A DNA stretch of 64,000 nucleotides, from the NCBI GenBank assembly GCA_949316495.1, contig OX439004.1:16094536-16158535 (forward strand). Direction: 5' to 3'. The position numbers and the translations under genes are program-made. This document shows, one piece after another, positions 9,392 to 24,200 of this stretch (position 1 is the stretch's first letter; every line of letters begins with the position of its first letter). The stretch comes from Amphiduros pacificus. Lineage: Eukaryota; Annelida; Polychaeta; Phyllodocida; Hesionidae. The notes beneath the pieces were generated by a model. That model ran no database searches, was not told the origin of the DNA, and worked only from the letters and a program-made list of their open reading frames with translations.

Positions 9392-11595
9392 AAGTTTGAT
9401 GGTGAGAATAACGCCTGAGCGGGCTTATCAGTGTGACATGGGGCACTCATTAGAGGCAAACTCGTCCCTCTGTACACCACAGTAAATACCTGATAAATCA
9501 GGCCTCACTTAGCTGTTACAGAAGAGTTTGGGGCAACCTTGCTGCACCCGATGATCCTCCTTTTTCTGTTTTGTGATAGTGGCTCCTAATTTATACTGAT
9601 TTTAAATCATATAAACGTTCCATGTGACCTTGATATATACTAATCTGTCCTTGCAAAAGGTAGCCTTGGAGACACCTTGATATGAACTTATCTTGCATAT
9701 TAACGGAACAATGTTGTACTAAAGGAACATCAGATCAAATCAATATGCATCTGATTCAATACCTGTATCGATATATCAACCACATATCTTAATGGATTAA
9801 TTTGGAACTGGCAATAAGGACAAAACGATATTCCTTTTTACTGATTTTTAGCACCTTGAAATATACATAAGTGCATCATCATCTAATTAAAAATATTAAG
9901 CTGAAATGGTTTAAAACTATCTATGCAAATAATGCAAGGAATCGCTCTCTAAACACTCAGAGTAGATACTTAAGAATATCAAATTTCTATGATGTGTTAA
10001 GGACAAAGGGCAAGGACAAATAAACATAGCTCCACTTATCAGGCTAACCATTCTGAAATCTGATTTTTTTCCTCTTAGTGCAAATCTAATAAGCCCAATT
10101 TTCTCACAATGTTTTCTCTAATAACAAAGTGCGCTTCAAACTCTAACAATCCACGACGTGTTGGATTGTCTAAAAGAAAATTTAACGTGCGAGATGTTAA
10201 ACCAATATTTGCAGACTCATACCTTGGTAAACCCTAGACACATAGAAGCCAGTCTGTAGAGTAATTGTATTTCACACACTGCAGGTGGTGTAGTAAGATT
10301 ATCATTCCCTCTTTTGACCTACCACATTTATGTGCCTTTAAGATATTTTATGTAAATTTGCCTTGATCGTAAACTTTGAGGACAGATTGTGGAAGTAAAT
10401 CTTAAATATCAGGATTGAGTAGGCACTATGGCAAAATATAACAACAAATCCATATTGTGCAAGCTATCCAATACTGTATAGTGTGTCATATCATTGTTCT
10501 CATGGTAACAATGCTTTCTATATTGGATTGAATATCACATTTCAATAATAATATGATCCTTTGTTTCTTCGTGATCGTATTGCAAACTACAGAACTGCCT
10601 TTTTCATTTCGTCTCATTCAAAACCACACTAGAATGGGCTGTTTTCTGTTTTCCATTTTTGTGCCTTTCTAAAGATGCGTGCTCAGCAGATCCATACCAT
10701 CTTAGTACACTTCCTTTATATACCCAATGCGCATCGTGCACAGTCGACTGGCTTGGCATTCAGTTTCACTGTTTGCCACTTTAATTAACACATGAACAGA
10801 CAATCACTATCTCAAATGAAGATTATCGATCTGCTTGACCTTCTCTTGGAGTTGACTTTCTCTGGTTATTAAGCTTGATCAAGGCTTCTAGGCAAGACCG
10901 TCTTCTAAAATACGCTGTTTTGTTGCAGGTTTCAATGACTTTATCATGCGTTTAATGAAAAAATAACTAGACCTATATACAGTATTGCATGCCTAAACGT
11001 TATTACACTTTGCTGTTTTTGTGCATTATTCAAAATAACGTCTTTGAGGGACAAACAACTATGCTGTTTTGAGAACCATGTCCTGTTTTCTTATGAATGG
11101 TACAGCATGGATTATGTCAAGCACGAGATGCTCCAAATATTCCACCAACCTCCACAAAACAACCTAATAAATCTGCAATTATGATGTTTTCGTCACCTAG
11201 GATATTCTTGTGAGGGATATTTGCTGACAAGAGACTTGCTAATCACAGTGAAGATGTGTATCACTCAACAGCTCAAAGCACGACAACATACCACCAAACA
11301 ACAACAGCCTTATTTATATGTACAAAGTGTATCGCATAATCCCTCAAGGATAACACTCTACCGACATATTGTGTCACTTTTGTTAGGTTTTCCATGTAGT
11401 GGCACAGGGACAGAGAATGTGAATGCCAGGAAGGACTGGGACATTTGTGAGGACTGGTGTATGTATCCAGGTATGTGTTAGCGTCGCCGCACCACCACGG
11501 CCGACCCACTGCAGAATGCTACAATCTTCACTACCTCTACCCTATATCAGAGAACATGCTGATGAGTTTCTGTCAACAATTGTGACATTCTATGT
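9392..11595. other. unassigned non-coding DNA
   Basis: No supported gene or mobile element seen. AT-rich and irregular. Confidence 0.4.
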
Positions 11596-12047
11596 CCTAA
11601 CTCAGAAGTCACTGCTCTCAGTACTGTTGAGGTCTTCTGTCATTTCTGAACATTCCCACTTCTCAGTACTGGTGAGATTCTTTGCCCTATCTGAATATTC
11701 TCACTTCTCAGGACTGGTGAGATTCTTTGCCCTATCTGAATATTCTCACTTCTCATTACTGGTGAGATTCTTTGCCCTATCTGAATATTCTCACTTGTCA
11801 GTACTGGTAAGATTATTTGTGTTATCTGAACGTTCCCACTTGCCAGTATTGTTGAGGTCCCCTGCTCTATCTGAACATTCTCATTTGTCAGTACTGATGA
11901 GGTCCTCTCTCTTGTCTGAACATTCCCACTTGTCAGTACTAGTGAGGTCCTCTGTTCTACCTGAACATTCCCACTTGTCAGCACTGAAGAGATGCGCTGT
12001 CCTACCTGAACATTCACAAACATGTGTCTTATTTCATGAGTACGGCC
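11596..12047 (+). repeat. 45-bp minisatellite, ~10 copies, open in both directions
   Basis: The repeated core includes GTGAGATTCTTTGCCCTATC followed by TGAATATTCTCACTT. Central copies (about 11680-11810) are nearly identical; outer copies have diverged. Because 45 is a multiple of three, the array keeps a frame open on each strand: a 15-residue plus-strand repeat of the type VRFFALSEYSHFS, and a minus-strand counterpart. No signal peptide, splice border or flanking coding sequence was seen, so I treat it as a satellite rather than a gene. Confidence 0.85.
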
Positions 12048-15000
12048 CGCCTGAGCACTAACACTCCTATCCGTTCCCAAGCATAGACCATGCACCCTGT
12101 CAACAAGGGGGCTATGTACGTGAGCCATGTATCTGATTGAGTAACAAGGGGGTAACTAGTAAAGGGGAAGGTATATCCGAAAAACTCTCTGTCATTAGAG
12201 CCAAACTCATACATTGCCAATAGATCATGTTATGTAGTGTGGCGGGTCCCTTTACCTTCGCTGTTCAGTAATAGTACTCAAGCCACTTCCATCGAACCAC
12301 ATGCGAGGAAAAACATTTCCCCATATAATAGGCAATAGATCAATGCATAACGAATAAAGACTGTGTGTTTCATGCATAACTGACTTATTAATTGCTTATT
12401 AACTGAATGTGTAGACACTGAGACAAGAATTCCAAACACCGCAGTTCTTAGACTGCTATTATGAAACGAGTGAATGCTGTCAGCATGCCCTCCAAGTCAA
12501 CATCTTAGGCCGCGGACAAAAATACACATCTCCATAAATACCTCCCAATTCTCAGTTCACATTATTGGAAGTTTTATTGAACATTCATATGCAAAGTTAA
12601 TAGTGATGATTTCTATTGCCAAAGTACTCTCCAAGATCCAGCTTAAAATTTACAATAACGCTTTCTATCATTCCATTGAGGCTAAATCTTTGCAGCTAAT
12701 CAGGCACACACGTGTGACAGTATCTTTCTAGTTGATGAGACGTGGAATTGAGACGGCATTAAGAATATATATTTCATGTTTCATTATGTTTTTTTTGTTC
12801 AGCTCACTCCTACTCAGAACCTCCGGGCACCAAGAGGTTGCATTCTAAAACACTCTCCACGAAGCCTATAATATAGAAATGATAGAACTTCTGGAGCGCC
12901 TCAGGTACACCAGAGCGCTAGACATCGTCTGCGGGAGGTACTACATCCTCCTGTGGAGGAGCACAAATTTAACATGATGGATGCTCTCACCATTTTACCT
13001 ATCTAGGACGCGCACATTTTTTTCCGGCGGACTAATACAAGGTGATATGTTGGGCGTTTCACTGCCACTTGCAGTACTGAAGCGCCACCTGTCCGACAAC
13101 CTTAACAACATGTCCTGCTATCTCTGGGCCCTCAAGAATGGCATTCTGCACATATCTCCCATTAAAATAATATGGCAATGTTAAATATCATCTATTTGTC
13201 CTATTTTCCAAGCTACGACCAATACTATTATTTATATCATCTAAGAGTTTAATTTATGTACAAAGTAGAAGGACGGCTCTTCTGTTGTGATCGGTGTTTT
13301 ATGACCTAGGAAAGAATACTCCTCGTCATGATTTGTAATTTTGTATGTATTTTCTCCATATAATCTATTTGAATAGATATCTTGGTACTAATACACAGAT
13401 GTCACTTCTCCATGATTGTCGTATTTCTCTCTTCATTGTAAATTCCTGTGTATTCTTATTCACAAATCATGACAGACAAACAGAGCATTGCGTGTCTGTT
13501 GACATTGATTATGGTTGAATACGGGCAATTTGAGAGAAAATTAGTTATTGGCATTATCTCTGAACCGACATCTCTGAGAGTATGTGCCCATTTTATTATT
13601 TGATGGTCATAGGCTTGCATCACCATTATGATATCGGCTTTCACAGGAATTAAAATAGAAGGGTAATTACGTGATAATACGAATTTGACAAAAATATCAT
13701 ATTACCTCAATAATGCAAAGAAAATTAACCTTAAACCCAATTTTACACGAGGTCTTTAAATACGTTATCGTATGGCATAATATACGTACGAGAAGGGTCA
13801 CTTCTATGTGTTTCATATATATAATCTAGCATCACAGGACTTTAAGACAACTTAACTTGATTATCGTGAGGAACCTGTCAAGTCGGAAAGAATACGAAGA
13901 GAATATAACAGGAGGGTTTTATTCACATTAAAAGAAACTGTGTAATTGGACAAACAAAAACACCTATAATCACTGTTATACTTCAAAGGTATTTGATTCT
14001 GAAGATACGTAATATATGAAATCCCCATCAAATCCTTTATTCGAAATGAGCACATCAACTTTCATGTTCAATCCAACGTGAGGTTTTATTATACTGTAGG
14101 CTTTTCAAACATATATCAGAGATGTTCATCAGTGTTTATATAAGAATGGTTTATGCTGACTCAGGGGGGAGTAAGTAAGTTGACAGCAGGAAGTATATCT
14201 GGTTAGAGATATCATCCTTTACTAAGTAGGTAGTTTGGTCTGTGTTTTTGCTGAGCAAGCTATGTCTCAACATTGTCATAGATTGTGGTGTGTGCATAAT
14301 GCAAAGTTATGATAATGTCATCGGTGTGTTTATGATATGTGTGAGTGATGGATGTGAGTTTGCCTCACCTGCCACCTCCTGTATTAACACATAGTCTACA
14401 CGTATCCCATGTATGCATCACTTACATGTCGCTCCTCACATCAATGCCAACATTTAGCCAACCATTAAGTTATATCACATCAATGTACCATTCCATCACT
14501 CAGAGTAGTCTAATAATAATCTATCACACTCTGTCCTCCAGAGTACCTCACATATATAACATACAAGAGAAATATATTTTCAATAGCGCTATTAAATGGC
14601 ACTATCAAATGGTCGATTTGTCATGTTGGCGCAAGTTCAGTTTGGGAAAAAGTGTTGTGTAATGCGAAGCTGGGCATCAGTTTGAGGTAGCATGTCCCCC
14701 GAAGTGAGGATGTATCCATGTGGGTTTCCTCTATCCGTCTTGCCATCCCTCCCCCGATGCCTCGCTGGCACAGCCACCAAACACAAACTGGGATATATCA
14801 CAATTAAATGAACGATATCCTTGATACAAATCTCATGTAGCTGCATATTATTCACTGATTGTATTCTGTTGGATAACATGGTGTAGTTGACGGTGGCATA
14901 TCACTTTATAATACATCAGGCTTGTCACATTATGTGTTGCAGTTGTCCCAGGGGTTATGTTAATAAATCATGATGACTTACATGCTTGCAATTAATTTAC

Positions 15001-15854
15001 TGTTCCGTTCACTTCATTCGATTACATTTATATAAGTGTCACACACAAAAACTAGGACAGGATATGAATATGTTTTTTTTTAAATTCATAGTATATTTAT
15101 ATAAAAAGGGAATTACGCTTTCTTGAAACTATGGCAACATTTCTGGTACTTCATTAAAGCTGTTAAAAGGAGCCAATGACAAGTGAAATTGGAAATATAA
15201 AAAGCACTTTCCTGTTCAAACTAAATCAATCTTGTTGATGTCAGGATAATGTATATGCGATCCATTCTTCACCAAGACTGAGTAGGTTTTATCCTATGGA
15301 GCTTTTCTAAATATATACCTCATTCTACTGGCAAATAGCTGCCACCTCGGAGATGTAAAAGCGGATGATCTGTCAATGCTTAAAACTAACTGCTAATCCA
15401 TGCCTCATCTTGCCAAACTTTACTTAACTGTATATGACTGGCCAAAGCTTCACATATATACCTTCACATATGTACCACGTCAAAGGTACTTCATTATTGC
15501 ACCAATGAATAAATTCTTCATCAAACAGCAGTAATATCAAAAATATGTGAATGAGACTCAAATCATGTCATTTTATTCTGTTTAAATGACTCTACAGGTC
15601 ATCTGTGGTTTACAAGGACAAAAAGTAAAATGGTGAATAATTTAAAGAAAAAACGCTTAAGCACGCAATGATGACGATAAATGAGCTTGTAAAGTGCGTG
15701 ATAGATCATATTTTAAATTGATATGTCGGATGATGCAGTTACATTAATCTTCACTTTGTTTCGGTATTGTATTTTAGTAAAACAATCGTGTCTATTTTAA
15801 TCTCATTCACTCTCATTCACTCTGAACTAATTATTAAAAGAATTTCCGACGATG
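12048..15854. other. unassigned non-coding DNA
   Basis: No gene could be supported. There is a pyrimidine-rich acceptor-like site near 12801 followed by about 20 open codons, but no donor or downstream partner. A 12-bp inverted pair (GTCATGATTTGT near 13325, complement near 13461) could be chance. Confidence 0.35.
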
Positions 15855-16035
15855 TTTCATTTGAGATGAGGCCCGTGGGTCAACTGGCCCATTGTTATTG
15901 TATATCTGTGACTGGGTGAGTTGTCATGTCAAGGACCTGCGACATGGCAATTCAGTGAGACAGCATTATATATTCTTCAAGAAGGTCTTGAAGAATAAAA
16001 TGACTGAAATGATGTTAGAATGATGCATATCCCAA
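15855..16035 (+). mobile_element. SINE family A, 5'-truncated copy
   Basis: The stretch from GAGATGAGGCCCGTG to AATGACTGAAATGATGTT aligns with the body of the full-length SINE at 27772-28086. It shares GAGTTGTCATGTCAAGGACC and the following TGCGACATG block. The tRNA-like head is missing. Several indels and substitutions mark it as older than the full-length copy. Confidence 0.75.
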
Positions 16036-18427
16036 TCGAATCAATCGATAGGATGATACCAGTGGCTTGGAAATGGCAAATATCAGTGGAATTGAACCAG
16101 AAAATAACCCAAAATAAGAACCACCAGGGATGCCAGTAGAAAGTGCTGGCAGGTAGAACCATAAGAATTTACAATAAAACCTTGCTGAGAAGAGGACCAA
16201 CAAACATCCAAGACCTTCAAATTCCTTTCAATTATTTTAACATTTATATATCAATTGATGTGGATTATTTTTCATTAAGAGTTCTTAGCAAATGAATACT
16301 TTAATATTACTGACTTTGAACTGGTCCTTTTTAAAGTTCAGGTAACGAACAAACCTTTTACAGAAACTATCCAGATGCAGTTGAAGACACTTGACACAGA
16401 GCTAATCATTTGTTTTATTTTTAGTACAAATGCGTGCATATTGCAAAGTGCCACGGAAAATGACTCAATACTACGGTTGATGTATGGGGATCCAATATCA
16501 AGAAGCCTGGGTCCAATATCTAAAAGGCTGCAGATAAGAAAGAAAGAATAAACTATACTTTTACATGCAGAAGTGTAATTTGGCTCTATAATTATCTGAT
16601 ACACCACATGTTCAATGTAAACAGACATTGATACTTGTGGAAAATAGACCTAATGTCTGCATGATCCCTGAAGCTAACATCTTACCGACCTCACAACCAC
16701 GCACCGGTGTACGAGTTCCATAAAACCAATTAAATCTTCATTTCCTACCAACCCTGCCAATTGGTTCAGAACGCCAAATAAAAAAAGCGGGGTCCTGATG
16801 CATTTCTTAATATTATACGAGAGACAAAAAATCTGGCTTGAGACCAAGCTTTAAAAGGACTGACTACGTAGCAACAATCCCCACCTTTCTCTGATCAAAT
16901 TGAGAACGAAGATATTCAGTCAGGCCAGTTGTTTGGAACAGATCTCATTTAAAGAAGTAATTGTCTCGAGGATGTTTCTAGTAGAACCCAATTTATGGGA
17001 TAATGGGCCATCCAACATGTTGACCATGCCTGATTCAATGTAGATTGTTGCTGACATGTTGCTACCCAATGATTTATTCCATCATGACATTTCTATCCTC
17101 GTGAAGTCAAGATTTAAGACTCAAGCAACTTTGGTATCGAACAACACATCGATTCTTTGATGATTTCTTATCTTTGTGAGTATTTGGTCTGAAGGGGCGA
17201 TATCTCTGTGGCGATATCGCAATTTACAGAGAACTCTTCTTAAATGGAGGAGGGTAAGCACAGGTTCCTGGAGGGGAACTCGCTTGGTCTGTATCAAACA
17301 CGATCTGACATTCACAGGGGTTTAGATTAGACAAGCTTGACTGGCCCCAGTTCCCGAAGGAGATGTCCTTACTATGAGGCCACTTGCACATCACAGAGAA
17401 GGGTACCAGTCAGTGATACAGCCACCCATGGGTAATAAAGACTTACCCATCCGGTATAATGAGGAATCAAAATGGAGCGTTATGTAAGCATGTGATGATT
17501 TACAAGTAGATCAGATATTGCTTGTATGTATAATATCTAAGGTCAACATTTCAATTGGAAATAACCCAAGGACACTCGCAACAACATTTTTTCTATTTTT
17601 TTAAATTGTCACGGGCTCAACAAGTGTATAAAGGGAACACGATTCATAAATGTAAAGTAGAACTTGTATAAGATTTACAAGCAAGACTTATTTACTCAAC
17701 TAGGCAAGGCATTCCATAAGATTGTGGCGTTGGCCGGCGTCCATGACCTCAACAACTTGTATAAATCAGCGCAGTGGTCTCAACTATAAGCAATATATCG
17801 ACCGGCGAGGTAGAGAATCCGGCCTGACTTCTGCAGACCCGCCCCGACGTGTGACGGTACATACTTCATAGCCCACAAGACTCTTTCATAATTTGTACGC
17901 CAAACCCTTCATACACCAGGAGACACTTTCATCTGGAGAGGGCCTGACGGGAGCAGATTTATTGTGCAGTATGGGGTTAGCAGTCATGTATGTTGTGGCC
18001 AGTAAGACATTAAAGTGTGGCCGGGTTTATTGCGTTAATTGAGCGCCTATCACCATCATGTTAGCAAGCTAATTGTCCCATGAAGGTGCGCATGTCCCGA
18101 ATCCTTTATATATCCATGCTCAGCTTTGAACGATCACTATCATGAAAACATATCGTGCATTGATGCCATTCTAAGCGTAATAATGTGATATCAATCAACA
18201 ATGTGTTATATACTCAAGATGAAGAATATTTAGCCACTTTGGTGCCCACACATGTGATAGAATTACAAGTTCTCCACAGACCCCTGATCTGAGAGGAAGG
18301 GAAATGAGAGACATTTTGTCATCACCAATGACAAGGAATCTGGGAACACGAGGAGATTTCAGGGAGCAGAAATGGCCTGCAGTCTGATCTCGTGGAATAC
18401 CGGCACGTGGGCCTGTCAGACACATTT

Positions 18428-18439
18428 GGTCACGTGACC
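18428..18439. promoter_or_regulatory. E-box palindrome GGTCACGTGACC
   Basis: A perfect 12-bp palindrome containing GTCACGTGAC, the core sequence recognised by MiT/TFE and USF-type bHLH-ZIP factors. No gene start is visible beside it, so function is uncertain. Confidence 0.25.
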
Positions 18440-21199
18440 TTTCAATGCGGCAGCGTCTTATATTCGCGGGTTTTATGCTATCATTTATGTTCGTCTGCTG
18501 AGGGCAGGAACGCCAATAGATCTGCCTAAGACATAAATGTGTCATTAATGTCTAGGTGTGAAACACCTTCCTTTTTAACTTTTTCCTACTGAATAAACCA
18601 GACACCAAAGAAAAACCCTGAACGTTCGTGCCTCTTGGAAAATGAAATATATATACCCAAATTTATTTGGTATCTTCTGCTGTGTGTGTCAGTATTAATC
18701 TTCTCAACAGCAATTTACTTGAGCATATTTCATTTCATTTGGCAGAATACGCAATCCAGATCAATTAATTTGGAATCTGTCTAATTTGGAATCTGTCTTT
18801 CATAACTCCTCTTTATAATCCGGTCCTTCTGTCATATTTACAGTGAAATCATCTGTACCAAACCAACGAAGGAAAATACTGAGAAGCGTATGTTTAACGC
18901 CATTTCTGTTATCTTTGGCTCGTTGAAGGATAGGTCCTGTTACCTGCATTGTCTCTATGATTCATGTGTTATCAATGTTGAGATGTTCTCGGTCAGTAGT
19001 TCTCTGTATCTGGCCCTGATTAGAGGCTGACAACACGATGAGGAGGACCACATAACCACTGAGAGAAAATACAGACATAGTCTGCTTCATATCACTATGT
19101 GTCAAGATGCAGAAAGTTTATTGTCTGTTAAAAGAAAAATGAAAGAGATATTAAACGTGTACCAAGTGGTACCTTTGGGCTTTTAATGATTGTGGAGTGA
19201 ATCTCAAATATCAAGCGCTTTGGGAGCGGTTACAGGTGATGAATTTGGAATGATAAGAGAAGCGTGTAAACCACTGGGATATGCTACATGTGATACTGAT
19301 CACAGACAGAGCTGCCAAACAGGGCCACACATTTATCTCATAAGAATCAGACACTAGATGAGAGCTTCACAGATGACCTACTTGTTATGCTGTGAGAGAT
19401 GTGAACTATTATGTAAAGGATGATTTTTGCAGAAAAGCAAAGAGTCAAGCAAGAAATGTGGGCATTTCATCAAAATCAGAAGGAAAGACCTCATCCTGCA
19501 TCGTGGGATTCCCTTTACACAGAATGCAAAATGTATTCGGAGGAAATAGGTGTCAGAGAAATATGTACCCCATTTCGAGAGCAGGCCGATAAACTAAACC
19601 AATGGCATGTGCACGCATAAAATGGATATAAAGCCCAAGTTAGCATCCGGTAACTCTTACGCCAACCTATATGTAGGTCATCTTACACATCCATCTACGC
19701 ATGTATTAGTCACATATCAAAAAGTGGTAGGTAGTTTGTCGGAGTTTACCAGCACACATTGCTGTATCGCAATCCCATTTACTAGAGTTGGTTACGAGGG
19801 CGTGCAATAGAATCCCATGTATGGACATCTCATATCCAATGTCTGCCTGGTCCTCACGGCGATCAGCCGGCCCTGGAGCTTGGGTATCTATCAAACAGTA
19901 AGAGCTCTCATAACATTCTGAATGTCCAAATCTCTCTAGTAGGCAATATTGGGCAAATTCCAGGTTATGCTCCTTCCCCAATTCAGCCTGAATCGTGAAC
20001 GAAAAGGGAACTATTTCCTCTATTACTTTTTGAAACGGGAAGATCAATCTATGGTGGCCACGCGGATGAATACAGTATTGATAAGTTGTAAGTCGCCTGA
20101 CACGGAACCAGTGATCAATCCTACTCTTTGCATAAATGACCGCGCTCCTTTTGGAAATTGTAGGACCTCTTTGCTTATTACTCTAACCACAATATGTGCT
20201 GCATTTGACAAGTATTGAAAACCAACTTCAAAGGATGGAATAGAGTTATGGAAAGTAGCATCAAGACCCATAAATAGATAGACTTCATAATCAGGACATC
20301 GGAAGAGTGAAATGAACTATAATACCTCCTTGCCTCCGAAATATTTTCTCCATGCAGTCTCAAGGATACTTTGTATGGGGCATCATTATCATTGCAGTGG
20401 TTAAACACAAAGCCAAATACTCTACCACCCAACATTTTGTTGCACAGTCTCAAAAATTGACTCAATCTCAGAGTTAATTTATGAGGGTGTTAGGCAGGTC
20501 CTCTTCATAAAGGAAAGTGAGAGACAGCAAGTTTGTAGATTAAAGGAAAAGTATTCAAATGGCATCCCGCAGGGGTCAATGGCTGTGGTCGCGGGACTGC
20601 AGAATGAAGAGGCACTTTATGTGTGGCGTGCTTAGCCCGTGTGAGTGGCAGCACTGCGCTGTGCCTCTAGATCCGGTCACTGTCCTCTCACCAGACATCA
20701 AGAGTAGAGAATGACACAACATCGGCACATCACCACCGACACCGCCGCCACTGAATCACCACCACTGCATCACCTCTACCTGCTTGTAAATAGTCCTATT
20801 TTCACCAATAACGAACACAGTACATCACACCTCAGACTGCAGGAAAGCAGTTCTCAAACTGGGACACAATTATACAGGCCCTTAACGACCACTTCATTGA
20901 AAACAAACACCCACATATAGCTCGGATAGCAAATGTTTGAGAAGCGGGTGATTTGATGAGTTTTACTTTAAAGATTTTATGATTATACGTTTTTTTGTAA
21001 CCTTGAGGATATTTGACCTCTGACCAGAGATTACCCATCAGTCCACGCAAGGTTTGTGCAATATCCTATCCAATAACCTACAGGCTGCAGAAGAGGGCAC
21101 ACAAATAGCATTTCAAAATGACGGAATGTCAGGTGTGTAGTTGCTATGGAAACTTGGTGCTGCAGTATGTCACACTTGCCACATATTTCACGCCTGTGG

Positions 21200-21213
21200 G
21201 CGCCACCTAGTGG
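21200..21213 (-). promoter_or_regulatory. CTCF-like core motif
   Basis: Minus-strand CCACTAGGTGGCGC matches all 14 positions of CCASYAGRKGGCRS. Unlike the pair at 348 and 6221, it is not in a recognised repeat. Confidence 0.35.
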
Positions 21214-24200
21214 GAACCCTTTATCTCACATGGCAGAATATAATTAGGTCATGTGACAATAGGTCCCAAGTAGGGTCACACTTCAGGAAATTAAGAATAC
21301 AATGGGTTTGTAGAAGAATCTTCATCTAGACATTTTGTAAATACTTGGACAGCGACACATATGGAGGAAAGATGTCTAAAATGATAGTTCTGACATGAAC
21401 TCTCAGGAGGAGGTGGCCATTTTGGAGGAAGCCCAGAAGGTCCCTGCAGGTTAACTAATGAAAATGTACGTGAGTCGTGCGAGATGGATAGGTGAGCCAG
21501 GAGCCGTGAGAGGAGAGAATGGCGGGAGGGCACCATTACCTGACCGGGACACGTAGTCATCCCTCACCTCTCGCTCAGCCAACTCACACACAACTACTTC
21601 CCTAAACATCCTTTAACAATGAGAATGACCAGAAGAGAATGGGGGTGTGCGAGGAAGCATGTTGGTACCCCTTACACAAAGGCTCAGGTGTGGTAGATCA
21701 TATCTATCATGACATCCGACTCTGGACGTTACACATCACCCGCTGTTGCCTTCCTTGTAGGTCAACGTACTTCACACACCTGTAATGTGTGTTAGGTCAG
21801 AGACATCTATCTATTCATAGGTGTGACAACACAAATACGTTCCAACACGTGGTCATTGCAGATAAGCGTGTAAGCAGCACCCTTCTACCGGGCACTCTTA
21901 AGAGGGAAGTGACACAATGTAGTAGTGTGCTCAACCCCTAGCCTTGAGCACCTCACACAGGGTTGACCTGACCAGGGTGCATGCTTTACCTGCCACATAT
22001 GTCTTGTATTGTATATAAATAGATAATTATATATATGTTTCCACACAACTAGTAACATGCCTGCCAATCTTTAATGTTTTAATTTGTTGTTGTTTCTTTT
22101 CATGTTATTGGTCTAAAACTTATCAAGCATATTCAAACGTTGTAGTTTTAGTTCTGTTTATGAAATGTGTTACATTCATGTCAATTGGTGTAACGTTTAG
22201 GTGTTTATATATGATATAGTTGCGAGTGACAAAATGCATATAAGATGTGTGCTTATATTGTGAGGTTATTGAACGTTCAAGCACAATGGTATTTAGATAA
22301 AATGTTCTGGAACATATCAAGCGCCATTAGATTGATGACAGCATGCTTAAATTGAAAAATACACATGTGGAATACTTTTAACACCAAAAACATTGTCTAC
22401 AGGGTAGGGCACACTGGGGTACAAGGTTTTACTGACTTCTTTTTCAAAATAGTAGCCAGCAACATCTATGACACCAAATGTCTATATATCTTCTAGTATT
22501 GCACAATATGAAGTCACAATACCAACATATCTTAATCTAATAGATTTCTCACATACATTGATACATGTAATTGGGGTGACATCCAGAGACATAAGAAAAT
22601 AATATAAAGCAGTAATCAGGATAGAAACCCCTCAACATGGATTTTCTATTATATGACATTTTGGATCAAACCCAACGTACTGAAGTTTTGATTGGTTTGG
22701 ATCCCGACTTCCCAGCCAAGTTCCTCAATAAACAATAAGAAAACACAAAGGAAAATAAAACCGACGAGAACATGGCTCTTCCCCCCGGACACTATAAGAG
22801 CCATCTCACGAGGAGTGGGAACATATTAAAGGGCTCTCGTACCTTTCTTTTGCAGTTCGGTGAGACCTGGCATAGAGAAATAGAAGAGATTGCATGTCAA
22901 TTTCAGTCTGGAAAGGTTCATATAGAAATCAGACACAGGTTAGAGAAACATTCTCGGCTTCTCGTGCTCAACTGCAAACTAAAATGACACAAAAGAGCAT
23001 TCAAAAATTCATTTCAGTAGATCAAAATATTCTTATATAGAAGAAACTATTCAATATGAAAAAAAAATACACCAGTTTTAATGACTGGTTTTCTTTTACA
23101 ATCAAAATATGAATATGGACAGTTATGCACATAAAATCGCCCACACCTGCTGACATTGTAGAGCACGAAAGGCTACTGTAGAAATGATTATATACTTTAT
23201 GTATAGTCAAAAATATTCCTTTTGTTTTCTCAAAATACAATTTTTGAAATAACATGTCTGAAAATGTTATCAAAGTGACAGTGATTTGAATACATACACT
23301 TAAGAATTCTGACGGACATTACACTTTACAATTCTGACCGATGTTACATATCAAAAACTAATTTGAAAAAGCATACGTTATATAAGTAAAAAAAAGGATG
23401 TCAGTCTTGAATGCTGTATGACGTTTTGATCAATTCGTGACAAATGATGCTTTAGAACCTAACCTCTGGGTAGAATCTAGTGACTTTCAATCACTGTATT
23501 TATCAATATTTATTGCTGAGCATATTTGGTTATAAGTGGGACAGTCATAGCTAGTTTAGCTCATTACAAGTTGCATTATATCCTAATGACATTCAAGCAT
23601 CTTCATATAGGCCCAAGTAGACATTGACCTGCATAACCCCACTCTTATCTTACAAAGGCAACGCTCATTAAACACATATCCGATATCATAAATCCACCGT
23701 CCTCATCCACGTCCCAGCCACCATCGTCCCAGTAGTTACTACAGCTCAGTTTATTTAATGGTGTCCTTACCCTGGCAAACTTTCCAATGAAAAATTGCAT
23801 ACAAACGGCATAAAACGAGTTTGAGAATATTATCAGTTCCTTAATGCGGGCATTAACAGTAATCTAAATCTGAGAAATGTTTCATAAATATTACTTAGTA
23901 TGAATTATACAATTTGATTGCGCTACTATGGGTTATGAAGCCTCTTTCTTTGGCACTTGCAGCAATACAAGGACTCAATGGCTCAGTATATCACACATCA
24001 CCTACTTCAGACACCACTTTGGAGGGCCACAGGAAAACAGTCATACCTCCTTAATACTTAATAATCCGCCCTAAGGTCCTAATTCTTCTGATTGATGAAT
24101 TGGAAGTATCAACCAATTTTTAGCTCTGACCCCATTACATTGTCCCCTCATTTATTAAAGCAAGCCTCAGCAATATGTTCTGGTAACACAGCACAAGGGT

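Noticed and set aside
13325-13472. Inverted repeat GTCATGATTTGT as element ends
   Set aside because: Only 12 bp match, no flanking duplication was found, and chance pairs of this length are expected in a window this size.
18195-18545. 116-codon minus-strand frame with a strong acceptor-like TTCCTCTCAG at 18289
   Set aside because: The acceptor is good, but two frames follow it and no donor or partner exon could be tied to it. The full frame shows no domain.
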